From Polyangiaceae bacterium (GTDB lineage: Bacteria > Myxococcota_A > Polyangia > Polyangiales > Polyangiaceae), in the NCBI GenBank assembly GCA_025937895.1, contig JAICQL010000017.1:1-63446 (forward strand): a stretch of DNA of 63,446 nucleotides, given 5' to 3'. Below are positions 1 to 10,868 of this stretch, piece by piece. The stretch's first letter is position 1, and each line of letters begins with the position of its first letter. The position numbers and the translations under genes are program-made. Below the pieces are notes generated by a model. That model searched no databases and had not been told where the DNA came from. It was given only the letters and a program-made list of their open reading frames with translations.

Positions 1-633
1 ATCTGCGCGCAGCTCGAGCAGGAGATGCAGTACCTGGTCGATACCTACCGCTGCGAGTGGGCCGAGGTGGTGAACAACCCGGAGGCGCGCGCCAAGTTTG
101 CGCACTTTGCCAACTCGCACGCCGAGGACGACACCATCGAGTTCATGTCGGAGCGCGCGCAGGCGCGCCCGGTGGACTGGGGCAAGCCGAGCGATCCGAA
201 GAAGGAGAACGCTCGCATCTCGCTGCCGGTGCTGCAGCGCTCCTGGGTAAAGCTGGCTCCTGCCGACAGCTTCCCTCGCGAGGGCGGCCGCTCGCTGCGC
301 TACGGCAACGCTCAGATCGCGGTGTTCAACTTCGAGTCGCGGGGCGAGTGGTACGCCACGCAGAACAAGTGCCCGCACATGCAGGACATGGTGCTGGCGC
401 GCGGCCTGATCGGCGACCAGCAGGGCATCCCCAAGGTGGCCTGCCCGCTGCACAAGAAGACGTTTTCACTCCAGGACGGTCACTGCCTGGGGGAAGACGA
501 GTACAAAATCCTGACCTTCCCCGTGAAGGTCGTGGAGGGCTGGGTCTACGTGGAGCTCCCGGACGAGGCCACGACCGAGCGCATGATCGGGGTGGAGAAG
601 CACTGCTCCATGGAGCAGGCCGCCGCGGAATAG
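1..633 (+). CDS. nirBD: Nitrite reductase NirB-NirD fusion, C-terminal part (5' truncated)
   Basis: The reading frame is open from base 1, so the start lies upstream of the window. The first ~60 residues match the C-terminus of the siroheme NAD(P)H nitrite reductase large subunit (motifs LVDTYRCEWAEVV and SERAQARPVDWG). A ~110-residue NirD-type Rieske-like domain follows in the same chain (QIAVF, WYATQNKCPH, VACPLHKKTFSL). The CPH and CPLH pairs are those a Rieske [2Fe-2S] centre would need, whereas some NirD proteins lack them. NirBD reduces nitrite to ammonium in the cytoplasm. The gene faces the nitrate reductase genes at 1868-5865, which would supply nitrite. Large and small subunits are often separate genes, so the fusion is notable but not unique. 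The identity is confident; the length of the missing part is unknown. Confidence 0.9.
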   Translation: MCAQLEQEMQYLVDTYRCEWAEVVNNPEARAKFAHFANSHAEDDTIEFMSERAQARPVDWGKPSDPKKENARISLPVLQRSWVKLAPADSFPREGGRSLRYGNAQIAVFNFESRGEWYATQNKCPHMQDMVLARGLIGDQQGIPKVACPLHKKTFSLQDGHCLGEDEYKILTFPVKVVEGWVYVELPDEATTERMIGVEKHCSMEQAAAE

Positions 634-646
634 CCGCTTCGCTGGC

Positions 647-1714
647 CTAGTCGCCGTAGGGATTGTCGGTGTCGACGCTGCCCTGCGGCTGCTCCTCGCC
701 GTCGGTGGCGGGCTTGCTCTCGGCGGGCAGGCGCGCGGCCGGCGGCGTGGGGGCGACCGGGGGCGTGGGCGCTGTCGCGCCGGTGGTCGGGGCCGCTGCC
801 GGGGTCGAGGCCGTCGGGGTGCCTGCCGCAGGTGCCGTGCCCGGCTGTGCATTACCCGGCTGTGCATTACCCGGCTGTGTATTGCCTGGCTGCTGAGGCG
901 ACGGTGACGGTCCGCCCTGCGGGGCGATGCCGCTGCTTCCGGCAGAGCCTGTGGCTACCGCGGGTGCACTGCCCGACACGGCCTGCTCGGAGGCAGCCGC
1001 CTCGTGCGGAGGCGGCGCTGGACGCGGCCGCGGGCGGCGGCGCACGGTCGGCGTGGCTGCGACTTCTTCCTCGGGCAGCGACTCGTTGTCCTTGAAGGAG
1101 GTCGAGATGGGTGGATCCAGCTTGCCCTGGGCGCGGCGCTTGGGCGGCGGCGGTCGCGGCGGTCGTGTGAAGGACTTCGGCTCGGCTGGCTGCGCCGCGG
1201 CGTTTGCCAGGGCGGAGCTGGCTTCGCGATGCTTCACGAACACCAGCGTTCCGGCAGCCAGGCCGAGCGCTGCCAGCACCGCCCAGGCGATGCCAGCGCG
1301 TGACCGGCCAGCGGCGGGCTTCTCCACGGCCAGCTCGAGCGGCAAACCCACGCCGTGCTCCGCGTCGCTAGCAGGCGATGGCGCTACGGCGTCGTCGCGA
1401 AAGGCATCGGCCGGCAGCGGCACCGTCGGCGGCCGCATGACGGTGTGCTCCTCTTCATCGTCCGCGTCGGGCGCCTCCACGGGCACGGGCCGCGGCGTGG
1501 GCGGCGCTGGCTCCGCAACGGTGTCAGGTAAGGCGAGCGCTGGCAGAGCGGGAGCAGGTGGGCGCGGCGTGGGCCGATCTGGATCCAGCGCGGGCGGGCG
1601 CGGGGTGGGCCGATCCGCGATGTTCTGCCCGCTGCTCTCCATGGTGGGCAGCGGGGGAGGACCCTTCACAGTGCCGCTGCGTGCCTTGGCTCTGGCCAGA
1701 AACTTGGGGTCCAT
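647..1714 (-). CDS. Pro/Ala-rich single-pass membrane protein of unknown function
   Basis: I do not recognise a family. The chosen ATG (1714) gives a protein starting MDPKFLARAKARSG; a GTG/ATG-type start 48 bases upstream (1762) is possible. The first ~120 residues are rich in Pro, Ala and acidic residues. One hydrophobic segment (GIAWAVLAALGLAAGTLVFV) is followed by a basic stretch, which predicts a single-pass inner-membrane protein. The rest is a low-complexity Pro/Ala/Gln tail with three copies of a QPGNA-like unit (841-885). The acidic or proline-rich arms around one membrane helix resemble many uncharacterised myxobacterial envelope or signalling proteins. It sits tail-to-tail with nirBD (13-bp gap) and downstream of the nitrate reductase genes on the same strand (153-bp gap), so co-transcription is possible, but nothing links it to nitrate use. 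Confidence 0.6.
   Translation of the reverse strand: MDPKFLARAKARSGTVKGPPPLPTMESSGQNIADRPTPRPPALDPDRPTPRPPAPALPALALPDTVAEPAPPTPRPVPVEAPDADDEEEHTVMRPPTVPLPADAFRDDAVAPSPASDAEHGVGLPLELAVEKPAAGRSRAGIAWAVLAALGLAAGTLVFVKHREASSALANAAAQPAEPKSFTRPPRPPPPKRRAQGKLDPPISTSFKDNESLPEEEVAATPTVRRRPRPRPAPPPHEAAASEQAVSGSAPAVATGSAGSSGIAPQGGPSPSPQQPGNTQPGNAQPGNAQPGTAPAAGTPTASTPAAAPTTGATAPTPPVAPTPPAARLPAESKPATDGEEQPQGSVDTDNPYGD
841..885. repeat. 15-bp tandem repeat, 3 copies, inside the Pro-rich membrane protein gene
   Basis: Three consecutive 15-base units (CCGGCTGTGCATTAC, an identical copy, then one with two changes) occur at 841-855, 856-870 and 871-885. On the minus strand they encode QPGNA-type pentapeptides in the C-terminal linker. 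The unit length is a multiple of three, so copy-number change keeps the frame. Confidence 0.9.
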
Positions 1715-1867
1715 GGTTCGCCGTGGGTGTGGGTTCGGTGGGCTCTCGACAGCAGAGGCCACGGCGACGTGCCAGATCGGTGCGGTTTCGTCGTCGGGCG
1801 GTTATCCCGTGGATCGACGCCCGGCCAGAAATCTTGAGGGCACAGGTGAGCGAGGCGCTGCTCGCCA

Positions 1868-4105
1868 TCACTCCAGGTCAAACACCTCGCTCTTCCTGAG
1901 CAGCCGCACCGCGCAGTTCTTGTACGAGGGCTGCCGCGAATAGGGGTCAAAGGCTGCAAACGTGAGCTGGTTCACCTTGGCGTAGTGCATGGGCATGAAA
2001 CACTGCCCGGGCCGCACCACATGGCTGACGAAGGCACGCGCCAGCACGCGCCCGCGGCGTGACTCCACCACCACCCACTCGTTTTGGCCGATCTGGCGGT
2101 CCCGCGCATCCTTGGGGCTGATCTCCACGTAGGCGTCCTCCGGGAAGAGCTTGCGCAGCACCGCTGATTTGTTGGTGCGGGTGCCCGTGTGCCACTGGCT
2201 GGAGGTGCCGCGCCCGGTGAGCAACAGCAGGGGATAGTTCTTGTCCACCGTCTCGGGCTGCTTGCGTGGCTCCTCGAACAGCAGCCGGGCACGTCCGTCC
2301 GCGTGATGGAAGCGCCCATCGGAGAACAGGCGCCGCTCCTCCCCGGGCAGAGGCTCCTGGCCCTCCGGGAGCGGCCACTGAATGCCGCGCATTTCGTCGA
2401 GCATCTGATAGTCGCGGATGCCGCTGATGTCGCAGGGGCGCCCGCGCGAGCAGCGCTTGAGGATCTGGAACACCGCCTCGGGCGAGCTCCACTCCTTGAA
2501 CATGGCGCCCACCCCCCAGGCCTCTGCCAGCAGCTTGACGATGGAGAAGTCCGCCAGCGCCTGCCCGGGCGCGCGGGAGACCTTCTTCACCAGGCCAAAG
2601 CGGCGCTCGGAGTTGATGAAGGTGCCCTCTTTTTCGCCCCAGCCCGCCGCCGGCAGCACCAGATCCGCGAAGGCCGCGGTCTCGGTGCTGGCGTACATAT
2701 CCTGCACCACCAGGAACTCGAGCTTGTTGAGCAGATCATGCGCATCCGCCTGATTGATCCAGGAGTGCGCCGTGTTGGTGGCCACCACCCACAGCCCCTT
2801 GATTTGACCGCGGTTGATGCCCTCCATGATCTGGTCGTAAGCCCAGCTGGGCTCGCTCGGGATTGTGTCCAGATCGATGGAGAGGAGTTCCGCGATCTCC
2901 GCGCGGTGCTCGGGGTTGGTGAAGTCGCGCCCCGCGAACAGGCCCGTGGTGTTGCTGAACATGCGCGAGCCCATCGCGTTGCACTGACCAGTGATCGAGT
3001 TGGCGCCAGTGCCGGGGCGGCCGATATTGCCGGTGATCAGCGCGATGTTGATCAGGCTCTGTGCGACCCGCACCCCCTCGTAGCTCTGGTTCACGCCCAT
3101 CGTCCACCACAGGCTCACGGCCTTGCCCTGGCCGATGCTCGACACCAGCTCCAGGATGTCCGCCTCGGGCAGGCCCGTGGCGCTGACCGCTCGCTCCAGG
3201 GTGAAGGCCTCCACGTGGGCCTTTAGCTCTTCAAAGCCGCTGACGCTGCGCTCGATGAAGCCCATGTCGATGAGCCCCTGCTGGATCAACAGGTTCGTCA
3301 CCGTGTAGAACAGCACCAGGTCGCTCTTCGGCTCCAGCGGCAGGTGCAGGGTGGCGGCCATCGCCGTCTCGGTCTTGCGCGGGTCGATGACGATGATCTT
3401 GGGCTGCTTGCGGTTGCGGCAGACTCGCTCCCACATGATGGGGTGCGCGATGCAGGGGTTGGCGCCCACGAACACCAGCACGTCAGACTGCTCGAAGTCG
3501 GCGTACGTGTACGGCGGCGCGTCGAAGCCCAGGGACTGCTTGTACGCCACCACGGAGGTCGCCATGCACTGCCGCGTGTTGCCGTCGCCGTGGATCATGC
3601 CCATGCCGAACTTGGCGAACGCGCCCAGCAGGGCCAGCTCCTCCACCGTGATCTGACCCGTGCCCAGCCACGCCACCGAGCCCTTGCCGTGGCGCTCCTG
3701 CACCTGGCGAAAGCGCTGCACGAAGCAGTCGAGCGCGCTGGCCCAGTCCGTCTCCACCAGCGCCTCCGAGCGGCTCTTGCGCATCAGGGGCGCGGTGGCG
3801 CGATCTTTGGCGGCGAGCGGGGTCAGGGCCTCCCAGCCCTTCGGGCACGCCATCCCCAGGTTCACCGGGTAGTCCGTGGCGGGCGAGAGGTTCAGCGCCT
3901 GGCCCTGCTTGAGATGAATGGACAGCCCGCAGCCCGTGGAGCAGAAGCCGCAGGTCATGGTCGTGGTGCGATCGGGGGCCAGGCGCCGCGGCACCTGGCC
4001 CAGCCCGAACTGGCCGGGTTGACGCAGCAGATCCCGGGTCAGCTCGCCTTGGCGGTCGAACAGCAGGCGCTGCAGCGCGCCGGCGAGGTTGCGCGAGTTG
4101 CTCAC
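1868..4105 (-). CDS. nasA: Assimilatory-type nitrate reductase catalytic subunit (molybdopterin, [4Fe-4S])
   Basis: The 745-residue protein belongs to the bis-MGD molybdoenzyme family. Near residues 50-90 it has the [4Fe-4S] motif (CGFCSTGC, then MACPKGW). The segment [20 protein letters not shown] carries the Cys that ligates Mo in Nap/Nas enzymes. The C-terminal domain holds typical MGD-binding segments ([38 protein letters not shown]). There is no Tat signal before the Fe-S motif, so a cytoplasmic NasA/NarB-like enzyme is expected, consistent with NirBD nearby. The GTG start at 4105 overlaps the stop of the Fe-S/membrane gene (GTGA), so the two are translationally coupled. Formate dehydrogenase is a relative, but the Cys (not Sec) Mo-ligand context and nirBD favour nitrate. 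The oddity is its membrane-type partner, unusual for an assimilatory enzyme. Confidence 0.87.
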   Translation of the reverse strand: MSNSRNLAGALQRLLFDRQGELTRDLLRQPGQFGLGQVPRRLAPDRTTTMTCGFCSTGCGLSIHLKQGQALNLSPATDYPVNLGMACPKGWEALTPLAAKDRATAPLMRKSRSEALVETDWASALDCFVQRFRQVQERHGKGSVAWLGTGQITVEELALLGAFAKFGMGMIHGDGNTRQCMATSVVAYKQSLGFDAPPYTYADFEQSDVLVFVGANPCIAHPIMWERVCRNRKQPKIIVIDPRKTETAMAATLHLPLEPKSDLVLFYTVTNLLIQQGLIDMGFIERSVSGFEELKAHVEAFTLERAVSATGLPEADILELVSSIGQGKAVSLWWTMGVNQSYEGVRVAQSLINIALITGNIGRPGTGANSITGQCNAMGSRMFSNTTGLFAGRDFTNPEHRAEIAELLSIDLDTIPSEPSWAYDQIMEGINRGQIKGLWVVATNTAHSWINQADAHDLLNKLEFLVVQDMYASTETAAFADLVLPAAGWGEKEGTFINSERRFGLVKKVSRAPGQALADFSIVKLLAEAWGVGAMFKEWSSPEAVFQILKRCSRGRPCDISGIRDYQMLDEMRGIQWPLPEGQEPLPGEERRLFSDGRFHHADGRARLLFEEPRKQPETVDKNYPLLLLTGRGTSSQWHTGTRTNKSAVLRKLFPEDAYVEISPKDARDRQIGQNEWVVVESRRGRVLARAFVSHVVRPGQCFMPMHYAKVNQLTFAAFDPYSRQPSYKNCAVRLLRKSEVFDLE

Positions 4106-5865
4106 TTGCCCACCGCCCCCGGCATCTTGGGCGAGGCCGCCGCCATGAAGAACAAGCTCCGCTCCAGCAACTCTCCTCCGACCAGCAACATGCAGCTGAC
4201 GGCGGCCAGCATCAGGCCTGCCTGGCTCAGCTCCGCCTGCTCCGCCAGCGGCGAGAAGAACGCCGGCAGCAACGCCGGCAGCACCAGGCCACCCACCACC
4301 CCCAGCAGGAAGCGCGCCTTGGTCAGCTTGCCGAGCTCACCCCACATGAGCAGCGCCGTGCGCTTCAGATCGGAGACCTGAGTGCGCTTCAGGTGGCCGA
4401 ACACGCTGGCGTCCAGCAGCAGCTTGAACGCGCAGACGCCGATCAGCGTCTCGCACAGACCTGCCAGGGTGGCGCCGGGGATGGGCTGGCCGAAATACGC
4501 AGCCGCGACGAACACCAGCAGGGTCAGTGACAGGCCGAGCAGCGCGGTGGTGCCCAGGAAGCGCGGGCCACAATACGAGAGCCGCCAGAAGACCCGGCGC
4601 GTGACGGCATAGAGCATCGCCGAGCAGCCCACCCCGAGCAGCCCGGTGACGGCGACGGCGCCGCCCAGCCAGCGCTGCAGTCGCACGCTGAGGTCAGGGT
4701 CCAGCGCGGGCATGCCCAGCGCCTGCAGCAACGGATCTGCCCAGGCGCCGGCCGCGTAGGCCACCGCGAGCCCGGCAAAGGCGCCGAAGGCGGCGATCTC
4801 CCGGCTCATCCAGGAGTGGCGAAAGCCCATGATGGCGCGGAAGCCATAGAGCGGGCGGCCCAGGTGCAGGGTGCTGGCACCCAGCGCCACGAGGCCCAGC
4901 ATCAGCGCGACCAGTGAGTGATAGCGCGCCACCGTGCTCGCCGAGTAATACGAGGTCACCACGTAGTTGACGCTGAAGGCGCCGACCGAGAGCTGCGTGA
5001 GCACCAGCAGCACCACCAGCGGGAAGTGGTTGTGCGCGGGCCGCACGTTGTAGAAGTCCGCGGGCAGCGTGTTCTTGGGGAACACCCGCTTCGTCTTGTA
5101 CTCCGTGGTGGGCAAGGTGATGCCCGGTGAAGGGGCGCCGGGCAAGAAGGCATCCGCCTGCACGTCCTCATGGATCTGCGCCACGTCCACGATACGGATG
5201 GCGATGGCCTCATTCGGGCAGCCCTGCACGCAGGCAGGCGCCTCGTCCGCTGCCAGCCGCTCGCTGCACATGTCACACTTGCGCACGATGCCCAGCTTCT
5301 TGCTGAACTGCGGCACCTCGTACGGACAGGTCAGGGTGCAGTATTGGCAGCCAATACACTGATCATCCAGGTGACGCACGATGCCCGTGTCCGCATCCTT
5401 CTCGTAGGCGTTCACCGGGCAGCCCTTCATGCACGCGGGGTCGATGCAGTGATGGCAGGCGGTGGTGACCGTCTGTTGCATCGGTGCGCTCGCGGTGCCG
5501 CCGTGCAAGAGCCCGACGGAGCGCCAGGTCTCGCTCTCGTCCAGCCCGTTCAAGCTGTGGCAAGCGGTGACGCACGCCTTGCAGCCCGAGCACTTGTCCA
5601 GATCCACGCTGAACGCGTATTGCTGCCCGCTCTTCGGCTTGGTGAGGGGCAGCAGGCTCCTGTAATACTTGGCCTGTGCGGGCAGCTCCGTGCTCTCGTG
5701 CAGCTGGGAGAAGCGCTCGACGGCGGTGAGCTCGCGCTGCTCGCGCAGGTACTGATCGACTGCTTGATCCAGAATGGGCAAGCGCCGGGGCTCGGCTTTG
5801 AGTGTGCGGCCCTGCGCAGTGCCTCCGAGCGAGTTGGCGTCCAGCTCGGCGGTAGTCGTAAGCAT
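4102..5865 (-). CDS. Four-[4Fe-4S] ferredoxin / DmsC-like membrane anchor fusion protein
   Basis: The N-terminal half has four ferredoxin-type cysteine groups in DmsB/NrfC order: [39 protein letters not shown], and CDMCS followed by CVQGCP. After ~residue 265 come about eight hydrophobic segments resembling DmsC/NrfD-type quinol-oxidising anchors, beginning [19 protein letters not shown]. It is thus a natural fusion of electron-transfer and membrane-anchor subunits (~587 aa). The stop overlaps the start of nasA, implying a two-protein complex that passes electrons from membrane quinol through four clusters to the Mo site. ATG 5865 is chosen; an in-frame TTG lies six bases upstream (5871). No twin-arginine signal is visible, so the Fe-S part should face the cytoplasm. 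DmsBC-type domains are established knowledge; quinol as donor to nitrate assimilation is inference. Confidence 0.85.
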   Translation of the reverse strand: MLTTTAELDANSLGGTAQGRTLKAEPRRLPILDQAVDQYLREQRELTAVERFSQLHESTELPAQAKYYRSLLPLTKPKSGQQYAFSVDLDKCSGCKACVTACHSLNGLDESETWRSVGLLHGGTASAPMQQTVTTACHHCIDPACMKGCPVNAYEKDADTGIVRHLDDQCIGCQYCTLTCPYEVPQFSKKLGIVRKCDMCSERLAADEAPACVQGCPNEAIAIRIVDVAQIHEDVQADAFLPGAPSPGITLPTTEYKTKRVFPKNTLPADFYNVRPAHNHFPLVVLLVLTQLSVGAFSVNYVVTSYYSASTVARYHSLVALMLGLVALGASTLHLGRPLYGFRAIMGFRHSWMSREIAAFGAFAGLAVAYAAGAWADPLLQALGMPALDPDLSVRLQRWLGGAVAVTGLLGVGCSAMLYAVTRRVFWRLSYCGPRFLGTTALLGLSLTLLVFVAAAYFGQPIPGATLAGLCETLIGVCAFKLLLDASVFGHLKRTQVSDLKRTALLMWGELGKLTKARFLLGVVGGLVLPALLPAFFSPLAEQAELSQAGLMLAAVSCMLLVGGELLERSLFFMAAASPKMPGAVGK

Positions 5866-6366
5866 GTCCAATGCATGGCTTTGCCGCAGTTTCGGGCGTA
5901 TTGCGGCGCAGCAAAATCAGCGCGGCGGCGCAGGCGCGCTTGGTTGCCAGCAGATCGCGTGCGGATACGTCGGTGAAACACGGAAGCGAACGGCTGTACC
6001 AGCTTGGTGGAGCTAGGCGACTAGATGTCGCCGGCATTTCTGTCGTGGGTCGGCTGGTGTCTTGCGCATGCGTGCGCCGTGAAGGCGGGGCGACAACGTA
6101 ACGTCGGTCCGAGGGCGCGCGGCCGCGGGCGCTGCAAACCCGGCTTGGCAGAACGCCACTGCCGCCATCACCGGCGGCGCGGCCCGCGGGGCGGGGCGTT
6201 CGCCCGCCATGGGCCCCCGGCGGCTGCAGCCCGGGGCAGGGTGGCGCCCAGGCGACTGCCACGGGGTCCGGCCAGCGTATTTCCCAACGAGCCTATTCGG
6301 CTGTAGAAGGCCAGCGCTCGGCGCTATGCTGCGCGTCGCCGAATCCGGGCAAGGCAGGAGTACCGA
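5866..6366. other. ~500-bp divergent intergenic region (nitrate reductase operon / thiC)
   Basis: This region must hold the promoters for the leftward nitrate reductase operon and for rightward thiC. It contains several GC-rich inverted segments around 6100-6260. I found no CTGAGA/AGGGA core of a TPP riboswitch, no convincing molybdenum-cofactor or cobalamin riboswitch, and no sigma54 GG/GC box I would defend. The only clear signal is a purine-rich ribosome-binding site, GCAGGAG, at 6354-6360 before thiC. Confidence 0.6.
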
Positions 6367-8130
6367 ATGTCATTTGAACGCTGGGCACCAAGGGTCACCC
6401 ACAATCCGTCGACCCTACGCGAGGGCACCAACCCCGGCTCGTTCGCCAATCCGCCCGACGTGGGTGGGCCGCTGGCCTTCTCGTCTCCGGATACTCCCGG
6501 CATGCCGCCGCCAAGCGACAAGACGGCGTGGGACTTTCTACCGCCCGGCTGGCAGCGGACCCCGGAAGGGTGCCGGGCCCCCGAGGGCTTTCGGCCCATC
6601 ACTCAGCTGGAGCACGCACGGCTCGGGCTGACCACCGCGCCGATGCGGCGAGTGGCAGAGCGGGAGCCGCACCTGACCGCCGAGCAGGTCCGGGTCGAGG
6701 TGGCCGCGGGCCGCATGCTGATTCCTTGCAACACGGTGCACCTCGGCTACCGGCTCGATCCCATGGCGATCGGTCGCGCCAGCGTGACCAAGATCAATGC
6801 CAACATGGGCGCGTCCCCCATCTCTTCCGGGACGCAGGAGGAGCTGGACAAGCTGGAGTGGGCCCAGCGCTGGGGTGCGGACACCGTCATGGATCTATCC
6901 ACCGGCGGGGACCTGGATGAGTGCCGGGAGGCCATCGTGCGCCACGCGCGCGTGCCGATCGGCACGGTGCCGATCTACTCGATGGTGCTGGGGCGCCGCA
7001 TCGAGGATCTGACGGAGAAGGTCATCCTGGAGACCTTGCTGCACCAGGCGCGGCAGGGGGTGGACTACTTCACGATTCACGCCGGTGTGCGGCGGGCTCA
7101 CCTGCCGCTGATCAAGCAGCGCCTGATCGGCATCGTGAGCCGCGGCGGGTCCTTGCTGGCCAAGTGGATGCTGGTCCACGGCAAGGACAACCCGATGTAC
7201 ACGCACTTCGACGAGATCTGTGACATCATGCGCGAGTACGACGTGTCCTTCTCGCTGGGCGATGGACTGCGCCCCGGTGGCCTGGCGGACGCCAGCGACG
7301 CCGCGCAGCTCGGCGAGCTGGACGTGCTCGGGGAGCTGACCGAGCGCGCCTGGCGCAAGGGCTGCCAGGTGATGGTCGAGGGCCCCGGTCACGTGCCCTT
7401 CGATCAGATCGAGTACAACATGAAGCTGCAGCGCCGGCTGTGTCACGGCGCGCCCTTCTACGTGCTGGGCCCGCTGGTGACGGATGTGTTTCCCGGATAC
7501 GACCACATCACCAGCTGTATTGGCGCCACCGCCGCCGCGTACCACGGCGCGAGCATGCTCTGTTACGTCACCCCCAAGGAGCACGTCGGTCTGCCCAAGA
7601 AGGACGACGTGAAGCAGGGCTGCGTCGCCTACAAAATCGCTGCCCACGCCGCCGACGTGGCGCTCGGCATTCCGGGCACTCGCGACTGGGACGACAAGCT
7701 GACGAAGGCGCGTGCTGCCCTCAACTGGGAGAAGCACTTCGAGCTGTCGTTCGATCCGGACCTGGCGCGCGCGTACCACGACGAGGATCTGGACGTGGAC
7801 ACGGATTTCTGCGCGATGTGCGGGCACGACTGGTGCTCCGTGCGCATCTCCAAGGAGATTGCCGAGTTCGGGTCGGGCAAGGCCGACGGCTACCAGCGCG
7901 ACCGGGTGCTGAAGAGTCCGGCGCTGAACGCCGAGCAGCGCGCCGTGCTGGAGCGCCGTGGCGTGCTCTCGCCGGAGGAGATCCACCGCCTGGCCAGCAA
8001 GACTCGCCGGAGCGTGGCGGCGGCGCCGGGGCACAAGGCAGCCTGCCACAGTGATCTCGCAGAGGAGTCCGCCGCGCACGAGCTGCAGGCCAAGCTGGTC
8101 CAGCTGCGCCGCCCGCCCGCCGCCGAATGA
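6367..8130 (+). CDS. thiC: Phosphomethylpyrimidine synthase ThiC
   Basis: ThiC is the radical-SAM enzyme that turns aminoimidazole ribotide into hydroxymethylpyrimidine phosphate for thiamine synthesis, acting in the cytoplasm. The 587-residue product carries family landmarks in order: [77 protein letters not shown] and the C-terminal CAMCGHDWC (CX2CX4C) that binds the [4Fe-4S] cluster. Length is normal for the family. The ATG at 6367 is preceded by GCAGGAG at 6354-6360. Unusually for thiC, I see no TPP riboswitch in the leader. No other thi gene lies in the window. The following FHA gene starts 10 bases after the stop and may be co-transcribed, which would be an odd pairing. Confidence 0.97.
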   Translation: MSFERWAPRVTHNPSTLREGTNPGSFANPPDVGGPLAFSSPDTPGMPPPSDKTAWDFLPPGWQRTPEGCRAPEGFRPITQLEHARLGLTTAPMRRVAEREPHLTAEQVRVEVAAGRMLIPCNTVHLGYRLDPMAIGRASVTKINANMGASPISSGTQEELDKLEWAQRWGADTVMDLSTGGDLDECREAIVRHARVPIGTVPIYSMVLGRRIEDLTEKVILETLLHQARQGVDYFTIHAGVRRAHLPLIKQRLIGIVSRGGSLLAKWMLVHGKDNPMYTHFDEICDIMREYDVSFSLGDGLRPGGLADASDAAQLGELDVLGELTERAWRKGCQVMVEGPGHVPFDQIEYNMKLQRRLCHGAPFYVLGPLVTDVFPGYDHITSCIGATAAAYHGASMLCYVTPKEHVGLPKKDDVKQGCVAYKIAAHAADVALGIPGTRDWDDKLTKARAALNWEKHFELSFDPDLARAYHDEDLDVDTDFCAMCGHDWCSVRISKEIAEFGSGKADGYQRDRVLKSPALNAEQRAVLERRGVLSPEEIHRLASKTRRSVAAAPGHKAACHSDLAEESAAHELQAKLVQLRRPPAAE

Positions 8131-8140
8131 TCCAGGCCGA

Positions 8141-9241
8141 ATGAGCGTCGTCGTCGTCGTCATCGTGGAGTCGCCCAAGGCGGCGGCTCCGCTGGAGCTG
8201 ACCTTCAAGCCCGACGAAACCATCAGCATCGGCCGCGATGGCACCAGCCTGGTGCAGCTGCCTGAAGCCTCAGTCAGCCTGCGCCACGCCCGGCTCTCGC
8301 CGAGCGCCGGCAGCTACGTGCTGATCGATGAGAACAGCACGAACGGTACGTTCCTCAACGCGGTGCGGGTGCTGCCCGGCACGGCCAAGCCCGTCTCCGA
8401 TGGTGACCGCATCCAGGTGGGCAGGGCGCTCCTGCGCGTACGCTTTCGAGCCCCCTCCAGCTCGCCGCAAGTCGGGCTGTCCACCCAGGACATCGCGCTG
8501 GCCCTGGTTCAAGGCGCCCTGATCAACTCTGGCTCCGCCATCATCCCCCGGCTCAGTGTCGTGGGCGGTCCCGATCGCGGTCGCGAGCTGATCTTGCGCG
8601 AGGAGCGGGGCTACGTGCTCGGCCGCGATGACGACGTCGATCTCAAGTTGAGTGACGAGGATGTTTCACGCCGGCACACCACGGTGGTCCGGCGCGGCTC
8701 GCGGCTGTGGGTGATCGACCTCGGCTCCAAGAACGGTACCCGCCTGGACTCGCGCCCGCTACGGCCGAACGTGGCGGAGGCTTGGCCCGACACCGCGCTG
8801 CTGGAGCTGGGCAAGACGCAGCTGATGATCGAAGACCCGGTGAGCTCGGCGCTGCGCAACCTGGAGCGCGCCCCGGACGAGCGCCTGGGCGCTGCCGAGT
8901 GGCCCCGCACGCTCGGAGCAGGGCAGCTGAATGGCCCTCCGAGCTCCACCACCGCCGTGGTGCCCGTGGGCATGGACACGCGCTCGCGTCTCGGGCTGAG
9001 CACGGAGTCACGCTCGCAGCTGGCGAGTGGAGCCGAATCAAAGAGCGTGTTGTCCCTCAACACCAGCAGCTCCAGCTCCGCCCCCAGCGCGCCGATCGAG
9101 GTGCTGCAGTTCAAGGAGCCCGAGCCGCGCCCGCGCAAGCGCCGCATCTCGTGGTCTGCTACCGACACGCTGGTGGTTGCCGTTGCAGTTGTCACCATTG
9201 CGCTCAGCGTGCTGGCTCTGGCCTGGTTCTTGGCAAGCTGA
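8141..9241 (+). CDS. Tandem FHA-domain protein with C-terminal membrane anchor
   Basis: The 366-residue protein has two forkhead-associated domains, which bind phosphothreonine. FHA1 (~residues 18-105) shows ISIGRDG, SVSLRHARL and ENSTNGTFLN. FHA2 (~130-225) shows YVLGRDDD, DVSRRHTTV and LGSKNGTRLD. Both retain the conserved GR, SxRH and NGT elements. A Ser/Thr-rich low-complexity linker precedes a terminal hydrophobic helix (TLVVAVAVVTIALSVLALAW), so it is probably tail-anchored with the FHA domains in the cytoplasm. The ATG at 8141 lies 10 bases after thiC. Its partner would be a Ser/Thr kinase substrate; the only kinase of that type here is at 41024-44668, and any connection is speculative. 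Confidence 0.88.
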   Translation: MSVVVVVIVESPKAAAPLELTFKPDETISIGRDGTSLVQLPEASVSLRHARLSPSAGSYVLIDENSTNGTFLNAVRVLPGTAKPVSDGDRIQVGRALLRVRFRAPSSSPQVGLSTQDIALALVQGALINSGSAIIPRLSVVGGPDRGRELILREERGYVLGRDDDVDLKLSDEDVSRRHTTVVRRGSRLWVIDLGSKNGTRLDSRPLRPNVAEAWPDTALLELGKTQLMIEDPVSSALRNLERAPDERLGAAEWPRTLGAGQLNGPPSSTTAVVPVGMDTRSRLGLSTESRSQLASGAESKSVLSLNTSSSSSAPSAPIEVLQFKEPEPRPRKRRISWSATDTLVVAVAVVTIALSVLALAWFLAS

Positions 9242-9287
9242 AACGGGGCTCCCGGTCAGGGCCTCGTGGGGCTAGACTGACTACCTC

Positions 9288-10121
<834 letters not shown>

Positions 10122-10127
10122 TGCGCG

Positions 10128-10868
10128 TCAGCGCTCCAGCTCGAAGCGCAGGCGCAGCAACCGCGTGCTCGCGATGCGCTGGCCGCCCAAGGTCGCGGGC
10201 TGGAAGCGCGCGCTGCGCACGGCCTCCAGGCACTCTCGATCCAGCGCCGCCTCCAGGCCCTTGCGCAGCCGTGTCCTGGTGACCTGCCCGTTCGGGTCGA
10301 TATCCGTCTCGATCACCATCAGACCCTGCAGACCCAGCCGCTGAGCCCGCGAATGGTATCTGCAGCGCTCCACCCGCTCCGGCAGACCCGCAGGCACCAG
10401 GCGCGGGGGCACGGCGGGGGCCGGGGCGCTCACGGGCGCACGCGCCACGTTCGCCGGTGCTCCGAGTTGCGTGGCCCCGACCTGGAAGCTCGGCCCCGAG
10501 CCGCTGCCGAAGCTGCCTTCCTCCAGGCCCACCACGGGCTCTGCTGACTCGGGCTGCGGCTGGGCGGGCTTGGCGCGCGCTGCAGCAGGTGTGTTGCTCT
10601 CTTGCGGAGTGACTCGCCGGGGGGGCGGCGGTGGCTCCGTGCGCGGCGGTGGCGGCTCCTCCCGCTTGGGCAGCTCGGTCACCACCGTGAGCTGCACCAC
10701 TTGCTGGAGCAAGCGGCGCGCGGGCTCGTAACGTTGCGCGCCATGGGCCAGTGAAGCCAGCACGATGGCGGTGATCAGGGCACCCAGCCCGAGCCGGCGC
10801 CAGCGGTGCCGCGACTCGGGCTCTTCTTCCAGGGCATACACGACAGACTCCGTCCCTTGCCGTTGCAC
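10128..10868 (-). CDS. tonB: TonB-family energy transducer
   Basis: The protein links the inner-membrane proton-motive force to outer-membrane receptors. The 246-residue product has a short cytoplasmic N-terminus, one membrane helix (LGLGALITAIVLASLAHG, ~residues 26-44), a Pro-rich periplasmic spacer (EEPPPPRTEPPPPPRR) and a TonB C-terminal-like domain (~165-246; GLQGLMVIETDIDPNGQV, ECLEAVRSARFQPA). The GTG start at 10868 directly follows the exbD stop (TGAGTG), so translation is probably coupled. It is the third gene of exbB-exbD-tonB, divergent from a TonB-dependent receptor at 12354. The C-terminal domain is of the TonB/AgmX kind common in deltaproteobacteria, so a role in gliding-type machinery is a less likely alternative. 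Confidence 0.85.
   Translation of the reverse strand: MQRQGTESVVYALEEEPESRHRWRRLGLGALITAIVLASLAHGAQRYEPARRLLQQVVQLTVVTELPKREEPPPPRTEPPPPPRRVTPQESNTPAAARAKPAQPQPESAEPVVGLEEGSFGSGSGPSFQVGATQLGAPANVARAPVSAPAPAVPPRLVPAGLPERVERCRYHSRAQRLGLQGLMVIETDIDPNGQVTRTRLRKGLEAALDRECLEAVRSARFQPATLGGQRIASTRLLRLRFELER

Noticed and set aside
6100..6366. Possible TPP, cobalamin or molybdenum-cofactor riboswitch before thiC or the nitrate reductase operon
   Set aside because: Fragments such as GCCACTG and GGCCAGCGTA occur, but the diagnostic cores are missing and no consistent fold could be drawn.
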